A stretch of DNA of 64,000 bases from Rhizobium sp. FKL33 (GCF_005222915.1 NZ_STFX01000001.1:124001-188000); one strand, 5' to 3'. Positions 44,836-53,511 are shown, numbered from the stretch's first letter. The notes: generated from the letters alone by a model not told the origin. Translations and numbers: made by a program.

Positions 44836-46098
44836 TTACTTGTGCGCGTCGGCCTGGACGGCGTCCATCTTGGCGACGGCTTCATCCACCGTCGTCTCGC
44901 CGTTCAGCAGAAGCTGGCTGACGCGATGGATTTCCTCGAGCTCCTTGGCGGTTGCATTGGCGTGCGCCATAGGCGCGCCCGAAGACCCCATCATGCCGAG
45001 AATGGCGATGCCGGCCGGGCTCTGAATCACGGCGGTGTCGACCTTGGTGTTGGAGGAAATCGCGCCGGCGTCGTTGAAGAAGATCTGCGCGGGTTCGGGC
45101 GAGGCCAGAACCTTGGCGAACTCCACGGCGAGATCGACATTGGTCGACGCCTTGTTGACGCCGTAACCGATGCCGCCGGCCAGCGGGAATTTGGGTTCGC
45201 CTTCCTTCTTGTCCGAGGCGACACTGGGCGACGGCATGGCGTAGACGCCGTCATTCTCCGCGCCGAGGAATTCGTCGAACTGTTTCCAATGGGCGACGTC
45301 GGAAATCAGACCGATGGTGTTGGCTGCTTCGCCGCGCATGAAACCTTCATATTCGTCCATGAATTTGGCGGTGGAATTGGCACCCTGCGGGAACCAGCCG
45401 GCCTTGTTGGCGTCCACCCAGGCCTCGAGGATGGACTTTACCGGTTCGCTCGACCATTTCAATTTGCCGGCGGCGAAGTCCGCCTGTTGATCTGACGTCC
45501 ACTGGGTGGCGGCGAGCGCCGAGAACCAGAATTCGATGCCGAAGCCTTCCTTGTTGCCCATGGCGAAGCAGGGAACCTCGCCCTTGGTCTTGATGGCGTC
45601 GCACATCTGGGACAGCTCAGCCCAGGTCTTCGGCGGCTTGGCGGCATCGAGACCGGCGTCCTGATAGAGCTTCTTGTTGTAATAGACGACAAAGCCCTGA
45701 ATGGAGAGCGGAATGGCGTAGATTCCGCTCTTGTCGGAAAACTCTTCCCAGCCGACGAGATCATCCCTGATGTCATCGATTTTGTCGTCGAGCTTCACCA
45801 GCGCCGGAAATCGCGCCTTGGCCTGGGCGCCGCCATTCATCAGGAAGAGGTCGGGACCGGAATTCGACGACAGCGCGGTGCCGAGCAGCGTATAATACTG
45901 GTCGTTGGGCTGCATGACGTAATTGATCGTCACGTCGGGATGCTTGGCTTCGAACAGCTCCTTGGCTTTCTGGTAAAAGCTCGCGGTGGCTGGGTCACCC
46001 GATTTCCAATCCCACACGGTCAGTTCGGCGGATAGAGCCTGGCCGGCGATCACCGCCAGCGACGCGCCCATCAAAAGCGCCTTCATGGTCTTCAGCAT
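44836..46098 (-). CDS. Sugar ABC transporter substrate-binding protein
   Basis: Family 1 periplasmic binding protein of 420 residues from MLKTMKALLMGASLAVIAG, a Sec signal peptide with probable cleavage after ALS-A near residue 24. The mature start is ELTVWDWKSGDPATASFYQKA. GGGAGGAACACGAC precedes the ATG at 46098, so the longer frame is rejected. GPDLFLMNGGAQAK and ETTVDEAVAKMDAVQADAHK are typical of the family. It lies between the dehydratase and permease genes of the same operon. Confidence 0.92.
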   Translation of the reverse strand: MLKTMKALLMGASLAVIAGQALSAELTVWDWKSGDPATASFYQKAKELFEAKHPDVTINYVMQPNDQYYTLLGTALSSNSGPDLFLMNGGAQAKARFPALVKLDDKIDDIRDDLVGWEEFSDKSGIYAIPLSIQGFVVYYNKKLYQDAGLDAAKPPKTWAELSQMCDAIKTKGEVPCFAMGNKEGFGIEFWFSALAATQWTSDQQADFAAGKLKWSSEPVKSILEAWVDANKAGWFPQGANSTAKFMDEYEGFMRGEAANTIGLISDVAHWKQFDEFLGAENDGVYAMPSPSVASDKKEGEPKFPLAGGIGYGVNKASTNVDLAVEFAKVLASPEPAQIFFNDAGAISSNTKVDTAVIQSPAGIAILGMMGSSGAPMAHANATAKELEEIHRVSQLLLNGETTVDEAVAKMDAVQADAHK

Positions 46099-46155
46099 GT
46101 CGTGTTCCTCCCAAAGGTGATGCCGCGCCTCCCGCGCCGGCATTTGTCGTTTCAT

Positions 46156-47292
46156 TCAAATCGGCAGTCTGGGATTGGCGGGCGCTGGCCCGAGATCCTG
46201 CCGCGCCAGAAGCGAAGGTCGCGCCCATTCGCGCCGTGTTGTTTCCGACAACACGAGCCCATGGCCCGGCCGTTCGGGCGCATAGGCCCAGCCATTTTCG
46301 ATCCGCACGGGCTCGTCGACCAGATGATCGAAATTCTGGAACGAATATTCGAGCCATTCGACCTCGGGCAGGGCGCAGGCCATGTGCACGCCGACCTCGA
46401 GGAAGGTGTTGCCGAGGCTGACCGGCACCGCCTTCTCCGCCGCCAACCAGCCGATCTTCATCACATCGCCGACCTGACCATGGACATTGATCATATCGGC
46501 GGCCTCGGCTTCCAGTAGCAGCCGCTTGCCGGTGAGATCGAGATATTCGCCGGTGTTGATCTGGGTGCGCGAGGCGGACCGGCGCAAAAGCCGGAGACCG
46601 TCGAAATCGCTGCGCAGAATGGGATCTTCGACCCAGAGCAGGTCGTGGCCTTCCTTCTGAACGCGCTCGATCTTCATCAGCGCCTCCTTGGCGCTCCAGG
46701 CCTCGTTGGCGTCGACCATGATCTCCGATCCGGCCGGAATGACTTCCTTCAGAAGTTTGAGGCGATGGAGGTCGCGATCGAAATCGGCATGGCCGACCTT
46801 GATCTTGAAGGCGCGGTAGCCGATCGAGGAAGCATAAGCAAAGAGCGACTGAAACTGGTCGTCCGCAAGATGAAAATCCAGCCCGCTGGCATAGGCTTTC
46901 ACGCGCTCGCGGCGACCACCGAGCAGGCGATGGAGCGGCAGGCCCGCCTCCTTGGCGGCGAGATCCCAAAGCGCGACCTGCAGCGCTTCATGAAAGGGCA
47001 GTGTGAAGGCGCGCTGATTCCCGCCGCGCGGCCGGCCCTGCCGATGAACGAGCGCAATAGCCGGCTGCCCTTCGATTGCAGGCCAGATTTCTCCGGCGAA
47101 CACCCTCGCGATCTCATCTTCATTCGGAAGAGCGGCAAAAAGTGTCTGGATAAAGCCGAGACCGACCGCGCCGCTTTTGGAGATCAGTTCCAGGGCTGCT
47201 ACATTCACATCATCCGCCCGCACCTGGCTATCGCCGATGACGCGGTCGCGGGCGAATTGAAAACGGGTGATGCGAAAGGCCTCGAGCGTCAT
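46156..47292 (-). CDS. Enolase-superfamily sugar-acid dehydratase (MR/MLE-like)
   Basis: Mandelate racemase/muconate lactonizing enzyme-like protein of 378 residues. The N-terminal capping domain is followed by a TIM barrel with the KxK motif FKIKVGH. Metal ligands lie in IMVDANEAW (Asp), LLWVEDPI (Glu) and INTGEYLDL (Glu). A His in INVHGQVGD is a possible general base. Together with the mutarotase and aldose dehydrogenase in the operon this fits dehydration of an aldonate such as L-fuconate. It is the first gene of the operon, divergent from the GntR regulator. Confidence 0.83.
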   Translation of the reverse strand: MTLEAFRITRFQFARDRVIGDSQVRADDVNVAALELISKSGAVGLGFIQTLFAALPNEDEIARVFAGEIWPAIEGQPAIALVHRQGRPRGGNQRAFTLPFHEALQVALWDLAAKEAGLPLHRLLGGRRERVKAYASGLDFHLADDQFQSLFAYASSIGYRAFKIKVGHADFDRDLHRLKLLKEVIPAGSEIMVDANEAWSAKEALMKIERVQKEGHDLLWVEDPILRSDFDGLRLLRRSASRTQINTGEYLDLTGKRLLLEAEAADMINVHGQVGDVMKIGWLAAEKAVPVSLGNTFLEVGVHMACALPEVEWLEYSFQNFDHLVDEPVRIENGWAYAPERPGHGLVLSETTRREWARPSLLARQDLGPAPANPRLPI

Positions 47293-47307
47293 GAACTAGT
47301 CTCTGAT

Positions 47308-47318
47308 CGATTAAATCG
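47308..47318. promoter_or_regulatory. Small palindrome in the divergent promoter region
   Basis: CGATTAAATCG has 5-base arms around a single A, 15 bases upstream of the dehydratase start. It is a candidate secondary regulator site. Confidence 0.3.
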
Positions 47319-47321
47319 TTG

Positions 47322-47337
47322 AACTGATCTATCAGTT
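47322..47337. promoter_or_regulatory. Operator candidate for the GntR regulator
   Basis: AACTGATCTATCAGTT has perfect 7-base arms around CT and lies midway in the 57-base gap between the divergent dehydratase and regulator genes. Its size fits a FadR-subfamily GntR dimer, so it may control both directions. Confidence 0.6.
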
Positions 47338-47349
47338 GCCGTATCTGAT

Positions 47350-48066
47350 ATGGCAAAACAGGATGGCGTGCAAGTGGCCCGAAAGACAAAATCCGCAGAC
47401 CCGGTGGAAGACAATGCAAGCGCGCAGCGGCTGAGCGACGTCGCCTATGACCGCATTCTCGAAGCGCTGTTCGATCGAAAGGTGCAGGCCGGCGCTTTCG
47501 TGTCGCAGGGGGAATTGTCGGAGCTCGTCGATGTGCCGGTGGCGCCGCTGCGCGATGCGCTGAGGGTGTTGGAGGCCGAAGGCATCCTCACCATCCACCC
47601 GCGATCGGGCATCCAATTCGTGCGGCCGGGGCTGGAACTGACGCGTTCGACTTACCAGTTCCGCTCCATCATCGAGAAGGCGGCGATCCGCATCTTCGCT
47701 GAGCAGGGCGACGAAACACTTGTCATCGCCATGCTGGAGCGGCATCTGCAGCTGATGATGGCGATCGGGACCGAAGGCCTCGGCGCTGCGGAACTTGTCG
47801 AAATGGAAGCGCTCGAGCAGATGCTGCATAATGCGGTTATAGGCGTGTTTCGCAATCCGCTGATCGACAGCAGCTATCGCCGCATGCACAATTACCTCCG
47901 GCTGCTGCGGCTCGACCGCAAGCTGACGGCGCCGGTGGCGCTGAGGACGCTGAAGGAGCATGTGGAGATCATCGAAGCCTGCCGGGCGCGAAATGCTGAC
48001 AAGGCGGAGCTGGCGCTCGACGCGCATTTCCAGGCGGCGATGAGCCGCAATCTCGGCCTGATCTGA
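47350..48066 (+). CDS. GntR-family transcriptional regulator (FadR/FCD type)
   Basis: Regulator of 238 residues. A winged helix-turn-helix (about residues 27-90) includes VAYDRILEALFDRKVQAGAFVSQGELSELVDVPVAPLRDALRVLEAEG split by family-typical spacing. An all-helical FCD-type sensor domain follows, with likely metal or ligand positions in LRTLKEHVEIIEA and ALDAHFQAAM. It is divergent from the sugar operon and very probably its local repressor. The ATG at 47350 lacks a clear ribosome site, so a start a few codons downstream is possible. Confidence 0.9.
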   Translation: MAKQDGVQVARKTKSADPVEDNASAQRLSDVAYDRILEALFDRKVQAGAFVSQGELSELVDVPVAPLRDALRVLEAEGILTIHPRSGIQFVRPGLELTRSTYQFRSIIEKAAIRIFAEQGDETLVIAMLERHLQLMMAIGTEGLGAAELVEMEALEQMLHNAVIGVFRNPLIDSSYRRMHNYLRLLRLDRKLTAPVALRTLKEHVEIIEACRARNADKAELALDAHFQAAMSRNLGLI

Positions 48067-48125
48067 CGCGCTGCGGCTTGCCTCGCGCGCGCCGCGTCAC
48101 CACATGGCGACCAGAAGGACGGATC

Positions 48126-48482
48126 ATGTGCCAACAGTGTGAACATCTCGACGACGACGAAGAGGAGAGGCCCAGACGCGGTCGCAACTGGCGCGGACCG
48201 TTCCGCAAGACGCCTGGCCGTCTTTTTGGAATGGGCTTTATCCGTCTCTACCAGCTCACACTGTCGAGCCTGATCGGCAACTCCTGCCGGCATATGCCGA
48301 CCTGCTCGGAATTCGGTTATGAAGCCATCGCCAGGCACGGCCTCTGGGCCGGCGGTTTCATGACATTGTTTCGTGTGGCGCGTTGTGGTCCTGGCGGAAC
48401 CTGGGGTGTTGATCCAGTTCCGCAAGAATTAACCCGCTCCATGCGATGGTATTTGCCCTGGACCTATTGGCGGAGAGGGTGA
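48126..48482 (+). CDS. yidD: Membrane protein insertion efficiency factor YidD
   Basis: Small amphipathic protein of 118 residues that assists YidC-dependent membrane protein insertion. The family core is complete: IRLYQLTLSSLIGNSCRHMPTCSEFGYEAIARHG, then LFRVARCGPGGTWGVDPVP. It has an N-terminal extension rich in Asp/Glu and Arg. The start at 48126 has AAGGAC upstream. It is not next to rnpA or yidC here but isolated between a GntR gene and an oxidase operon, which is common in rhizobia. Confidence 0.93.
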   Translation: MCQQCEHLDDDEEERPRRGRNWRGPFRKTPGRLFGMGFIRLYQLTLSSLIGNSCRHMPTCSEFGYEAIARHGLWAGGFMTLFRVARCGPGGTWGVDPVPQELTRSMRWYLPWTYWRRG

Positions 48483-48604
48483 CATTCTTGCATGCCCTTC
48501 CCATAGACGCCGCAGTTATTGCGGGCGGGCGCGCGAATATTTGCCCAAAGTCAACCGTTCCATGATCATCATCCGCGGACCGAATCGGATGGAGTGGGCA
48601 ATTC

Positions 48605-50104
48605 ATGGCGAAAGCGACAAAGAGGACGTTTCTGCTGGGCGCTGGCACGGCGCTGGCCGGCATGGGCCTGTGGCGTCTGACCAGCGGTTCGTCGGTTGCC
48701 AGGGGGCCGGCCTATCCTCAGTTCGACAGTTTCCTCTCCGCAAAAGGCAACATCCTCAATGACGCCAGCCTGCTCGAGCCGACGGAAATCCAAAAGTTCG
48801 TGCAATTCAATTCCCGAATCGACGGCGCCTTCATCCACCAACTGCGCGACATGGTCCGTGGCGGCGGCGAGAAGACCTATCCGATGATCGCCAGCACGGC
48901 TCGGCATTCCATGGGTGGCCAGAGCATTCCTGACAAAGGCATTGCGCTGTCACTGGTGCAAAGCTGGATCGAGCCTGATGTCAGCACGCGCAGTTATCGC
49001 GTCGGAGCCGGGACACGCTGGCAGACGGTGATCCGGGAACTCGACAAGATCGGCTTCTCACCGAAAATCATGCAGTCGAACAACGATTTCGGCGTCGCCA
49101 GCACCTTCTCTGTCAACGCCCATGGCTGGCCGGTAGCGTATCCTGGCTGCGGCTCTTCGGTGCGCTCGCTGAAGATGATGTTTCCAGATGGCGTCATCCG
49201 CACCTGCTCGCGGACAGAGAATGCCGACGTTTTCCGCCACGCCATGGGCGGCTACGGCTTGTTCGGCGTCATTCTCGAACTCGAATTGGACATGGTTCCG
49301 AACCTGCGGCTAGAGCCGCGTTTCGAACCGGTCGCCGGCCGGCAATTGGGGGAACGCTTCGCCGAAGCGCTCTCTGCCGACCGTTCCATCGAAATGGCCT
49401 ATGGACGCCTCGACGTATCGGTCGACAATTTCTTCAATGATGGACTGCTGATCACTTTCCGGCCGACAGAGGATCAAAGCGATCTGCCTGCCGCCGAGGG
49501 ATCAGGTATCGTCAGCATGATCTCAGCCGAGATCTTCCGCATGCAGACGGATTCGGAGACAGCGAAGGAGTTTCGCTGGTGGACGGAGAAGACCCTCGGC
49601 CCAAGCTTCACCGGGGTGACCACGCGCAACAACCTCATGAACGAGCCGGTCGTCACGCTGGACGATCAAGATCCCACCCGCACCGATATTCTGCACGAGT
49701 ATTTCGTGCCGCCCGATCGCTTCACGGATTTCGTCGACGCCTGCAGAGCGGTGATCCCCGCCTCCTACCAGCAGCTTCTCAATGTCACGGTCCGCTATGT
49801 CGGGGCAGACACCGAAAGCGTGCTCGCCTATGCGCCGGAGCCACGCATTGCCTCGGTCATGCTGTTTTCGCAGGAAATGAGCCGCCGCGGCGAAGAAGAC
49901 ATGCGACGCATGACGCATGAACTGATCGAGCGCGTGCTGGAGATCGGCGGCTCCTATTATCTGCCTTATCGACCGCATGCGTCTCTGGACCAGTTGACAC
50001 GGAGCTATCCGCGCGCCGCCGAATTCGCCGCCTTCAAGCGCAGCCTCGATCCCCGGCTGATCTTCCGCAATCTGATGTGGGACCGCTATTTCAGCAAAGT
50101 GTGA
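48605..50104 (+). CDS. Membrane-anchored or exported FAD-linked oxidase
   Basis: PCMH-type FAD oxidoreductase of 499 residues. The N-terminus MAKATKRTFLLGAGTALAGMG is a signal peptide or uncleaved anchor. The FAD-binding PP-loop-like segment is ARHSMGGQS (about residues 99-107), followed by GAGTRWQTVIRELDKIGFSP, ASTFSVNAHGWPVAYPGCGSSVRSLKMMFPDG and GGYGLFGVI. The last third (LSKMHDEYFV-type segment, here ILHEYFVPPDRF) resembles aldonolactone oxidases, and PHASLDQLTRSYPRAAEFAAFKRSLDPRLIFRN matches their C-terminal consensus. It heads a four-gene operon with three membrane-associated unknowns. The electron donor is unknown. Confidence 0.8.
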   Translation: MAKATKRTFLLGAGTALAGMGLWRLTSGSSVARGPAYPQFDSFLSAKGNILNDASLLEPTEIQKFVQFNSRIDGAFIHQLRDMVRGGGEKTYPMIASTARHSMGGQSIPDKGIALSLVQSWIEPDVSTRSYRVGAGTRWQTVIRELDKIGFSPKIMQSNNDFGVASTFSVNAHGWPVAYPGCGSSVRSLKMMFPDGVIRTCSRTENADVFRHAMGGYGLFGVILELELDMVPNLRLEPRFEPVAGRQLGERFAEALSADRSIEMAYGRLDVSVDNFFNDGLLITFRPTEDQSDLPAAEGSGIVSMISAEIFRMQTDSETAKEFRWWTEKTLGPSFTGVTTRNNLMNEPVVTLDDQDPTRTDILHEYFVPPDRFTDFVDACRAVIPASYQQLLNVTVRYVGADTESVLAYAPEPRIASVMLFSQEMSRRGEEDMRRMTHELIERVLEIGGSYYLPYRPHASLDQLTRSYPRAAEFAAFKRSLDPRLIFRNLMWDRYFSKV

Positions 50105-50111
50105 GGACGCC

Positions 50112-50519
50112 ATGAACCGCCTGAGACTGACGTCGTTTGTCTACTTCCTCATCCTGCTGGCGGTGGCGCTCCTGAATTACATGCCGTTCATCCCGACGCC
50201 GGATGGAAAGGTGTTCGGGATCTTCGCGCTCGACATATATGACGACGCCCTGCATTTCGCCTCGGCGCTCTGGGCCGGGGGCTCGGCGCTGGCGGGCGCC
50301 CGCGCCTCGAAATTCTTCCTGCGCAGCTTCGGCATTCTCTATTTCGCCGATGGCGCGCTTGGGCTGGCCACCGGGTCCGGTTATCTCGATCTCGGCATCG
50401 TGCATTACGGCATCCAGGACCTGCCGCTCACCTTCAAGATCCTCGCCAATCTGCCGCATCTGACGCTGGGCGGCGCGGCGATCGCCGCAAGCCTCGCCTT
50501 TTCAAGGGACGCCAGATGA
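50112..50519 (+). CDS. Integral membrane protein of unknown function
   Basis: A 135-residue protein with four hydrophobic segments: residues about 8-25, 45-62, 68-88 and 108-128. The polar connection FIPTPDGKVFGIFALDIYDDALHF lies between the first two. It starts 7 bases after the FAD oxidase stop and overlaps the next gene by 4 bases, so it is co-translated with both neighbours. It could be a membrane partner or quinone-linked anchor for the oxidase; I do not recognise its family with certainty. Confidence 0.75.
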   Translation: MNRLRLTSFVYFLILLAVALLNYMPFIPTPDGKVFGIFALDIYDDALHFASALWAGGSALAGARASKFFLRSFGILYFADGALGLATGSGYLDLGIVHYGIQDLPLTFKILANLPHLTLGGAAIAASLAFSRDAR

Positions 50520-51592
50520 TGCGGAAGGCGCTGAAAGCACTGGCCGTTCTATTCGGCCTCCTGTTGCTGGCGGTGATCGGGCTTTTGTCGCCGGTCGCCT
50601 ATGTCGAGACCTTCTGCCGGGGCAAGATCGGCGCGGCGCGGCAGGAGGCGAAGATGAGCGATCCCGCCTTCTGGCGCGCCGAGGCCAACACCTATCTCAC
50701 CTATCCCGAATGGCACATCGTCTATGCCTATGACGGACTGGCGGAGACGCTGAAGACGACGGACGAATTTGGCTTCGGCTATTTCCGATCGATCGGCGGG
50801 TTCTGGTCCTCCACCTGCCAGATGATGCGTTACGCCGACGCCCATGGCGGCGCGGACGGCGCCACACGGCTGATGGTGCATACGATCGGCGTGAGCTTCA
50901 CGCTCGAAATGGTGATGAAGGCAGCCTATGAGGAAACGTTCGGACGGCTCGTCGCCGCTGTCAGGGGCGAGGAGAAGACGCCGCAGGATCTCGTCGCCCG
51001 CGACATGGCGATCACCTATGCCGCCTTCCTTCGCCAGACGCCCTGGTACAAGTTCGATTTCGGCCAATGGCGCGACAAGCTCGACGCGGCGCCGATCACC
51101 GATACGCTTCGCGGCTGGGAGCGCCGGCTGGCGCTGGGCGGCGAATGGAGCGCCAAGATCGCCTATGCCCAGGCCATCGCCGCCGGCGTTGCTGCAACCG
51201 GCGAAGCCAAGCTCACCATACGGTCACTGGTCGGAGACATTCCGTCGGCTGATCTCACGACGGTTCCCGGCGTGACGCTGATCGAGGAAACTCCGGCAGG
51301 CGCGATCATCGAAACGGAGCGCTACGACGCCTTCACCAAGATCATCGCGGCGGTCACCGCCAAGGGCGGTCGCTTCGTCGAGATCGCCGGGAATGACGAC
51401 ATCATGGCGAGCGTGCTCGTCGCGCCGGGCGAAACCTATGCCGGGCCGGGCGCAGAGATCGCCCGCGTCGGCCGTGACGGTTTTGCGGGCGACAGGGTGC
51501 TGGCGACGCTGAAAACCAGCGAACTCGGGACGCTGTATTCCGCTTATCCCGCCATGGCGGGGCGAGGGGTCGAACATGTCTTCGACTACTAA
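50516..51592 (+). CDS. Unknown protein with N-terminal membrane anchor
   Basis: A 358-residue protein with one hydrophobic segment (LKALAVLFGLLLLAVIGLLSPVAYV, about residues 6-30). The rest is soluble and should lie in the periplasm. Recognisable landmarks are a TYPEWHIVYAYDG segment, GGFWSSTCQMMRYAD, and a C-terminal ETERYDAFTKIIAAVTAKGGRFVEIAGNDDIMASVLV domain. Two Cys (FCRGK, STCQ) may pair. I recognise no catalytic family. It is translationally coupled to the membrane protein upstream and overlaps the next gene by 17 bases. Confidence 0.78.
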   Translation: MMRKALKALAVLFGLLLLAVIGLLSPVAYVETFCRGKIGAARQEAKMSDPAFWRAEANTYLTYPEWHIVYAYDGLAETLKTTDEFGFGYFRSIGGFWSSTCQMMRYADAHGGADGATRLMVHTIGVSFTLEMVMKAAYEETFGRLVAAVRGEEKTPQDLVARDMAITYAAFLRQTPWYKFDFGQWRDKLDAAPITDTLRGWERRLALGGEWSAKIAYAQAIAAGVAATGEAKLTIRSLVGDIPSADLTTVPGVTLIEETPAGAIIETERYDAFTKIIAAVTAKGGRFVEIAGNDDIMASVLVAPGETYAGPGAEIARVGRDGFAGDRVLATLKTSELGTLYSAYPAMAGRGVEHVFDY

Positions 51593-51887
51593 GGGGCGAT
51601 TCGCGCCTGTGCTGACCTATGCGGCGGGGATCATGGGAATCGCGCTTGCCGCCGTCGCAATACAGCCGCTGACGCTCGCAGCCTTCGCATCGCCGCAGAC
51701 GGTGCGGGTGCTGACGGGCGGGCTCACACCGGATGATTTGCCAGAGGGCGTGGAGATGCTGGACTGGAGCGACGGGCAGGCGCGGCTCGAAGGCGTCGAC
51801 GCAATTGCGGCGCGGCAGCTCTACGCAAACGGCGCGCTGCTTGTCCTGCCCGAACGCGCCGGCGGCTGCATCGCCCTGTCATCCTGA
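51576..51887 (+). CDS. Small exported or membrane-anchored protein
   Basis: A 103-residue protein with a hydrophobic N-terminal segment (YAAGIMGIALAAVAIQPLTLAAFA) that acts as signal or anchor. A short polar domain follows, ending LLVLPERAGGCIALSS. It begins inside the end of the preceding gene. It is the last gene of the FAD oxidase operon, followed by a strong hairpin. Function unknown. Confidence 0.65.
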   Translation: MSSTTKGRFAPVLTYAAGIMGIALAAVAIQPLTLAAFASPQTVRVLTGGLTPDDLPEGVEMLDWSDGQARLEGVDAIAARQLYANGALLVLPERAGGCIALSS

Positions 51888-51908
51888 CCGATAGCCCAAA
51901 ACGCAGAA

Positions 51909-51936
51909 GACCGGATGGGCAGGGGGCCATCCGGTC
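51909..51936 (+). terminator. Hairpin at the end of the FAD oxidase operon
   Basis: GACCGGATGG and CCATCCGGTC form a perfect 10-base-pair stem with an 8-base loop, 22 bases after the last stop. The T-run is poor (GTCTGG), so it may be a Rho-dependent or mRNA-protecting end. Confidence 0.5.
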
Positions 51937-52000
51937 GTCTGGGGATGGAAGCGCGGCGCGGGGAAACCGGCTTCCGGGGGGAGGAGGTCGAAAGAAATTC

Positions 52001-52138
52001 TCAGAAAACGGCGCGGCGGGAGAGGGCGGCGCGGGTGGCGTGCTCCTCGCGCACAGCGTTGATGACGGAGGAAACGGCGGTCGCCAGGAACATGACGGAG
52101 ATCACGGCGGCCATCAGCGTCAGGGTCAGGTACATCAT
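52001..52138 (-). CDS. Small single-helix membrane protein (45 residues)
   Basis: This short gene encodes a 45-residue protein with a hydrophobic helix (MYLTLTLMAAVISVMFLATAVSSVI) followed by a basic tail (REEHATRAALSRRAVF). AAAGGA lies 8 bases before the ATG at 52138, and codon choice has the window's usual G/C third-position bias. It is convergent with the FAD oxidase operon and divergent from coaD. Function unknown; single-helix proteins of this size often regulate a membrane partner. Confidence 0.65.
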   Translation of the reverse strand: MMYLTLTLMAAVISVMFLATAVSSVINAVREEHATRAALSRRAVF

Positions 52139-52393
52139 CGTCGTCGTCCTTTCGTATCTGTTCCGCCTGCATCCGCAATCCTTGCGGGGTCGGCGCGGCT
52201 TCCGTTTCCAGGGAGGGCGCTTGTCGTTATCTCTCGCGTCGCTCCGAACTTGAGGCTAGATAACCATGCCGGCCCTGAAATCGCCCTGAATGGGCCGTTC
52301 ATCCAGCGTTCACTTTCGTGAATTGGCCGGAAACCGGTTGCGCCACCCGGAGTTCCGTGACAAAAGGCGGCGCATATTCTCCTGGATGGCGAC

Positions 52394-52888
52394 ATGACAA
52401 CAGCCTTCTATCCCGGTTCCTTCGACCCGATGACAAACGGCCATCTGGACGTGCTGATCCAGGCGCTGGCGATTGCGCCGCGGGTGGTGATCGGCATCGG
52501 CGTGCATCCGGGCAAGGTCCCGATGTTCTCTTTCGAGAAGCGGGCCGAACTGATCCGTCAGTCGCTGACCGAAACCCTGCCGGAACGCCTTGCCGACATC
52601 GAGGTCATCGCATTCGACAATCTCGTGGTCGACGCGGCGCGCCGGCATGGAACCAAAATCCTGATACGGGGTTTGCGGGACGGCACCGATCTCGATTATG
52701 AAATGCAGATGGCGGGCATGAACCGGCAGATGGCGCCGGATATCCAGACCGTCTTTCTTCCGGCAGGCGCGACGACCAGACCGATTACGGCCACATTGGT
52801 CCGGCAGATCGCGGCGATGGGCGGCGACGTCACAGCCTTCGTGCCCGGGCCAGTCCTCGCGGCGCTACAGGCCCTGCGCGCGTCCTGA
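52394..52888 (+). CDS. coaD: Phosphopantetheine adenylyltransferase
   Basis: CoaD, converting 4'-phosphopantetheine and ATP to dephospho-CoA in coenzyme A synthesis, 164 residues. The nucleotidyltransferase signature TNGH is in [14 protein letters not shown] at the N-terminus, [13 protein letters not shown] is the conserved central motif, and the second nucleotide segment reads [13 protein letters not shown], where many orthologues have xxxxISSSxVRE. It precedes two cyclophilin genes, the usual rhizobial context. Confidence 0.96.
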   Translation: MTTAFYPGSFDPMTNGHLDVLIQALAIAPRVVIGIGVHPGKVPMFSFEKRAELIRQSLTETLPERLADIEVIAFDNLVVDAARRHGTKILIRGLRDGTDLDYEMQMAGMNRQMAPDIQTVFLPAGATTRPITATLVRQIAAMGGDVTAFVPGPVLAALQALRAS

Positions 52889-52922
52889 GCGATCCGAACA
52901 CAAGCATCTATAGGGAGACCCC

Positions 52923-53489
52923 ATGAACCTCTTCAAAACTTTCGCCGCCGGCCTCGTGGTCGCTCTAGGCCTCGCCGGCGCGGCCAGCGCCAATCCGAAC
53001 GAACTGACCATCCAGCTCAAGGATGGCCCCGTGGTCATCCAGCTGATGCCGGATGTCGCGCCGAAGCATGTCGAGCAGATCAAGACGCTGGCGCTCAAGG
53101 GCGAGTATGACAATGTCGCCTTCCACCGGGTGATTGAAGGCTTCATGGCCCAGACCGGCGATGTCCAGTTCGGCAATCTCAACAAGAATTTCGACGCGCA
53201 GCGCGCCGGCATGGGTGGCTCGTCGCTGCCGGATATCCCGGCCGAATTCTCGAGCGTTCCCTTCGAGCGCGGCACGGTCGGCATGGCCCGTTCGCAGGAC
53301 CCCAATTCCGCCAATTCGCAGTTCTTCATCATGTTCGCGCCCGGCGACTTCCTGAACGGCCAGTACACCGTGGTCGGCAAGGTGGTCAGCGGCATGGAGA
53401 ATGTCGACAAGATCAAGCGCGGCGACGAAGCCAATAACGGCTCGGTCACAGATCCCGACCGGATGATCAAGGTCACGGTCGGCAAGTAA
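52923..53489 (+). CDS. Periplasmic cyclophilin-type peptidyl-prolyl isomerase
   Basis: Cyclophilin of 188 residues that isomerises X-Pro bonds in exported proteins. A Sec signal peptide (MNLFKTFAAGLVVALGLAGAASA) precedes the mature NPNELTIQLKDG. Active-site landmarks are FHRVIEGFMAQTGD and NSANSQFFIMFA, including the catalytic Arg in HRV. AGGGAGACC precedes the ATG. It is followed after 22 bases by a cytoplasmic paralogue, so the pair is a tandem duplication specialised by location. Confidence 0.93.
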   Translation: MNLFKTFAAGLVVALGLAGAASANPNELTIQLKDGPVVIQLMPDVAPKHVEQIKTLALKGEYDNVAFHRVIEGFMAQTGDVQFGNLNKNFDAQRAGMGGSSLPDIPAEFSSVPFERGTVGMARSQDPNSANSQFFIMFAPGDFLNGQYTVVGKVVSGMENVDKIKRGDEANNGSVTDPDRMIKVTVGK

Positions 53490-53511
53490 GCTTTCAACAA
53501 GGAGAAAACCC

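Noticed and set aside
43905-44885. A fused 604-codon version of the MalG-type permease at 43 kb
   Set aside because: The upstream part is a shadow of the MalF-type permease; a GAGGA ribosome site supports the start at 43904.
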